In this document: piece by piece, positions 6,038 through 7,235 of the stretch
Position numbering within the stretch: the first letter of the stretch is position 1
How the letters are laid out: every line of letters starts with the position of its first letter
Assembly (NCBI GenBank): GCA_035581425.1
Contig: DATJVP010000186.1
Span: 1-7,235 of the forward strand
DNA from: DASZHJ01 sp035581425
Lineage (GTDB): Bacteria > Pseudomonadota > Alphaproteobacteria > ATCC43930 > CGMCC-115725
Direction: 5' to 3'
Length of the DNA: 7,235 nt
Position numbers and translations under genes: made by a program
The notes under the pieces: generated by a model
The model's database searches: none
The model's input: the letters and a program-made list of their open reading frames with translations, nothing else
Told to the model about the DNA's origin: nothing

Positions 6038-7235
6038 ATGCGGACTGGTTATCGGCCACGATCCGCGCCGCCGCGCACGGGCATTCTCGCTCGATGGTTC
6101 GGAGGACGGCCTGCGCTTGCGGCCTTGGTCGTGGCAGCGCTGGTGGCCGGGGGAGCGGCTTATTGGAACTGGGCAGTTCGCCTTGCCGAAGCGAATCTGC
6201 GCGTGGCATTGCCGCCGGATCTCGCTCCCGTCGCGCCTGATGCCGACGTCGCTCCCGATATCGCGGCCTTTGCGGGGTTTTGGGGCGGCGACCGCTGGGA
6301 CGGCGGATCGAGTCCGCATGCTCTAGTGGTCGAGCGCGTCGCCGCCGACGGAGCCGCAACCGTCGTCTATGCATGGGGCGCCGATCAAGTAGAGCATGCG
6401 GCGCACGGCTGGTGGAGGCTGCACGGCAAGATCGCGGACGGGCGCCTCATGCTGAAACTGCCAACCGGCCACTCCGCCGACTACAGGATCGGCGCCGACG
6501 GCCGGCTGCTCGGCCGCGATACCAACGACGCGGGTTGGCGCAGCTATGCGCTGCTCCAGCGTATCGGCGGCACCGATCGCGCCGCGGCAATCGCCGAGGC
6601 GAGCAAGCGCTCATCCCCTATCTGGACCGAGATCGATATTCCCGAGCAAGCGCGGAGCGGCGTGGATCGAAATAGAGACCTGACTCTGCGGGCGACGCTT
6701 TATCGCTCGGCATTGCCGGGGCGACAGCCGCTGATCGTGTTGAATCATGGCTCGCCCATCGTCGTCACGGCAGGCGGCACCGATCGCTTCGAGCAGCAAG
6801 CACGTTTCTTTCTGTCGCTCGGATATTCCGTCGTGGTCCCGATGCGGCGAGGGCGTGGCGGGTCCGACGGCACGAGCGAGGAAGGCGATCCCGGCGTGCC
6901 GCCTGGGGCCCAGATCGAGACGGGTCTCGAGGACATCGATGCCGTGGTCGAGGCCATGAAGGCCCAACCCTTTGTCGACCCCAGCCGCATCGTGTTGGCG
7001 GGATACGAGCGTGGCGGCCTGCTCGGAATCGAGTACGCGGCACGGTTTCCAGACAAAGTGTCCGCGGTACTGAATTTTTCCGGATATTGGTCTCCCGCCG
7101 CGTCACCGGCGGGCGCGATCAATGCACGGGAATTCGCCGCTTCCGGTGGGGCGAGGATACCGAGCCTCTGGATCTATGCGGAAATCGACCCGTTCTATCC
7201 GTTCGAGCAGGCACGGCAGAACTTCCGCGCTTTCA
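6038..7235 (+). CDS. Partial alpha/beta-hydrolase with N-terminal membrane segment and extra module; nucleophile Ser replaced by Glu
   Basis: An open frame of 399 codons runs off the right edge. From the ATG at 6038: a basic stretch (residues 1-24), one hydrophobic segment (about 26-43) that is a membrane anchor or uncleaved signal, and an Ala/Pro-rich linker (57-74). A beta-rich module follows (about 75-185), with F-A-G-F-W-G-G-D-R-W-D-G (78-89) and L-V-V-E-R-V (96-101). The alpha/beta-hydrolase domain starts near residue 210: I-V-L-N-H-G-S-P (233-240, oxyanion-hole strand), V-V-P-M-R-R-G-R-G-G-S-D-G (266-278), F-V-D-P-S-R-I-V-L-A-G then Y-E-R-G-G (323-327), and I-Y-A-E-I-D (379-384), where Asp384 is the likely catalytic acid. 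The catalytic His would lie past the window. In relatives I remember, the elbow is G-Q-S-x-G-G; here Glu324 occupies the serine position. In-frame ATGs at 5975 and 5993 are alternative starts; 6038 was preferred because GGAG (6023-6026) precedes it, though with an 11-nt spacer. Substrate unknown. Confidence 0.8.
   Translation, partial: MRTGYRPRSAPPRTGILARWFGGRPALAALVVAALVAGGAAYWNWAVRLAEANLRVALPPDLAPVAPDADVAPDIAAFAGFWGGDRWDGGSSPHALVVERVAADGAATVVYAWGADQVEHAAHGWWRLHGKIADGRLMLKLPTGHSADYRIGADGRLLGRDTNDAGWRSYALLQRIGGTDRAAAIAEASKRSSPIWTEIDIPEQARSGVDRNRDLTLRATLYRSALPGRQPLIVLNHGSPIVVTAGGTDRFEQQARFFLSLGYSVVVPMRRGRGGSDGTSEEGDPGVPPGAQIETGLEDIDAVVEAMKAQPFVDPSRIVLAGYERGGLLGIEYAARFPDKVSAVLNFSGYWSPAASPAGAINAREFAASGGARIPSLWIYAEIDPFYPFEQARQNFRAF

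Noticed and set aside
5892..6675. Several overlapping open frames on both strands (for example 5934-6326 plus, 6280-6675 plus, 5892-6374 minus).
   Set aside because: All are Arg/Pro-rich. The frame starting at 6038 gives a continuous protein with hydrolase motifs through the same DNA.

Overview
The window looks like chromosomal DNA from a high-GC alphaproteobacterium, most likely a Hyphomicrobiales (Bradyrhizobium-like) organism. This is inferred from strong G/C preference at third codon positions, from the style of the Tat-type leader on the ABC_sub_bind binding protein, and from the mix of gene families. No species can be named from the sequence alone. All five complete or nearly complete genes and one partial gene lie on the + strand.

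Layout: (1) 1-474, a small DUF6790-type membrane protein, possibly cut at its extreme 5' end by the window edge. (2) 475-736, a 262-nt gap without a gene, holding one notable imperfect hairpin at 560-599. (3) 737-4731, a tight three-gene unit: a two-cluster [2Fe-2S] subunit (TTG start), a Tat-exported molybdopterin-binding large subunit, and a membrane-anchored cytochrome c with three haem sites. The genes are separated by 6 nt and by about 5 nt (or overlap by 4 nt, depending on the start chosen). (4) 4882-5880, a solitary periplasmic substrate-binding protein of the ABC_sub_bind (PF04392) type. (5) 6038 to the window end, an incomplete membrane-anchored or exported alpha/beta-hydrolase with an extra N-terminal module, open off the right edge.

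How the genes work together: the three-gene unit reads as a complete periplasmic molybdenum hydroxylase that needs no FAD subunit. Substrate would be hydroxylated or oxidised at the Mo-molybdopterin centre of the large subunit. Electrons would pass through the two [2Fe-2S] clusters of the small subunit to the three haems of the cytochrome and then to the respiratory chain. This is the known logic of isoquinoline 1-oxidoreductase (IorAB), nicotinate dehydrogenase and the acetic-acid-bacterial membrane aldehyde dehydrogenases. The substrate (an aldehyde or an N-heteroaromatic) cannot be told from sequence.

The most unusual feature is in the partial hydrolase: the nucleophile-elbow serine expected in G-x-S-x-G is a glutamate (G-Y-E-R-G, Glu324), while the rest of the fold and a candidate catalytic Asp are kept. 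No CRISPR array, tRNA, rRNA, insertion sequence or obvious phage or defence system is visible.
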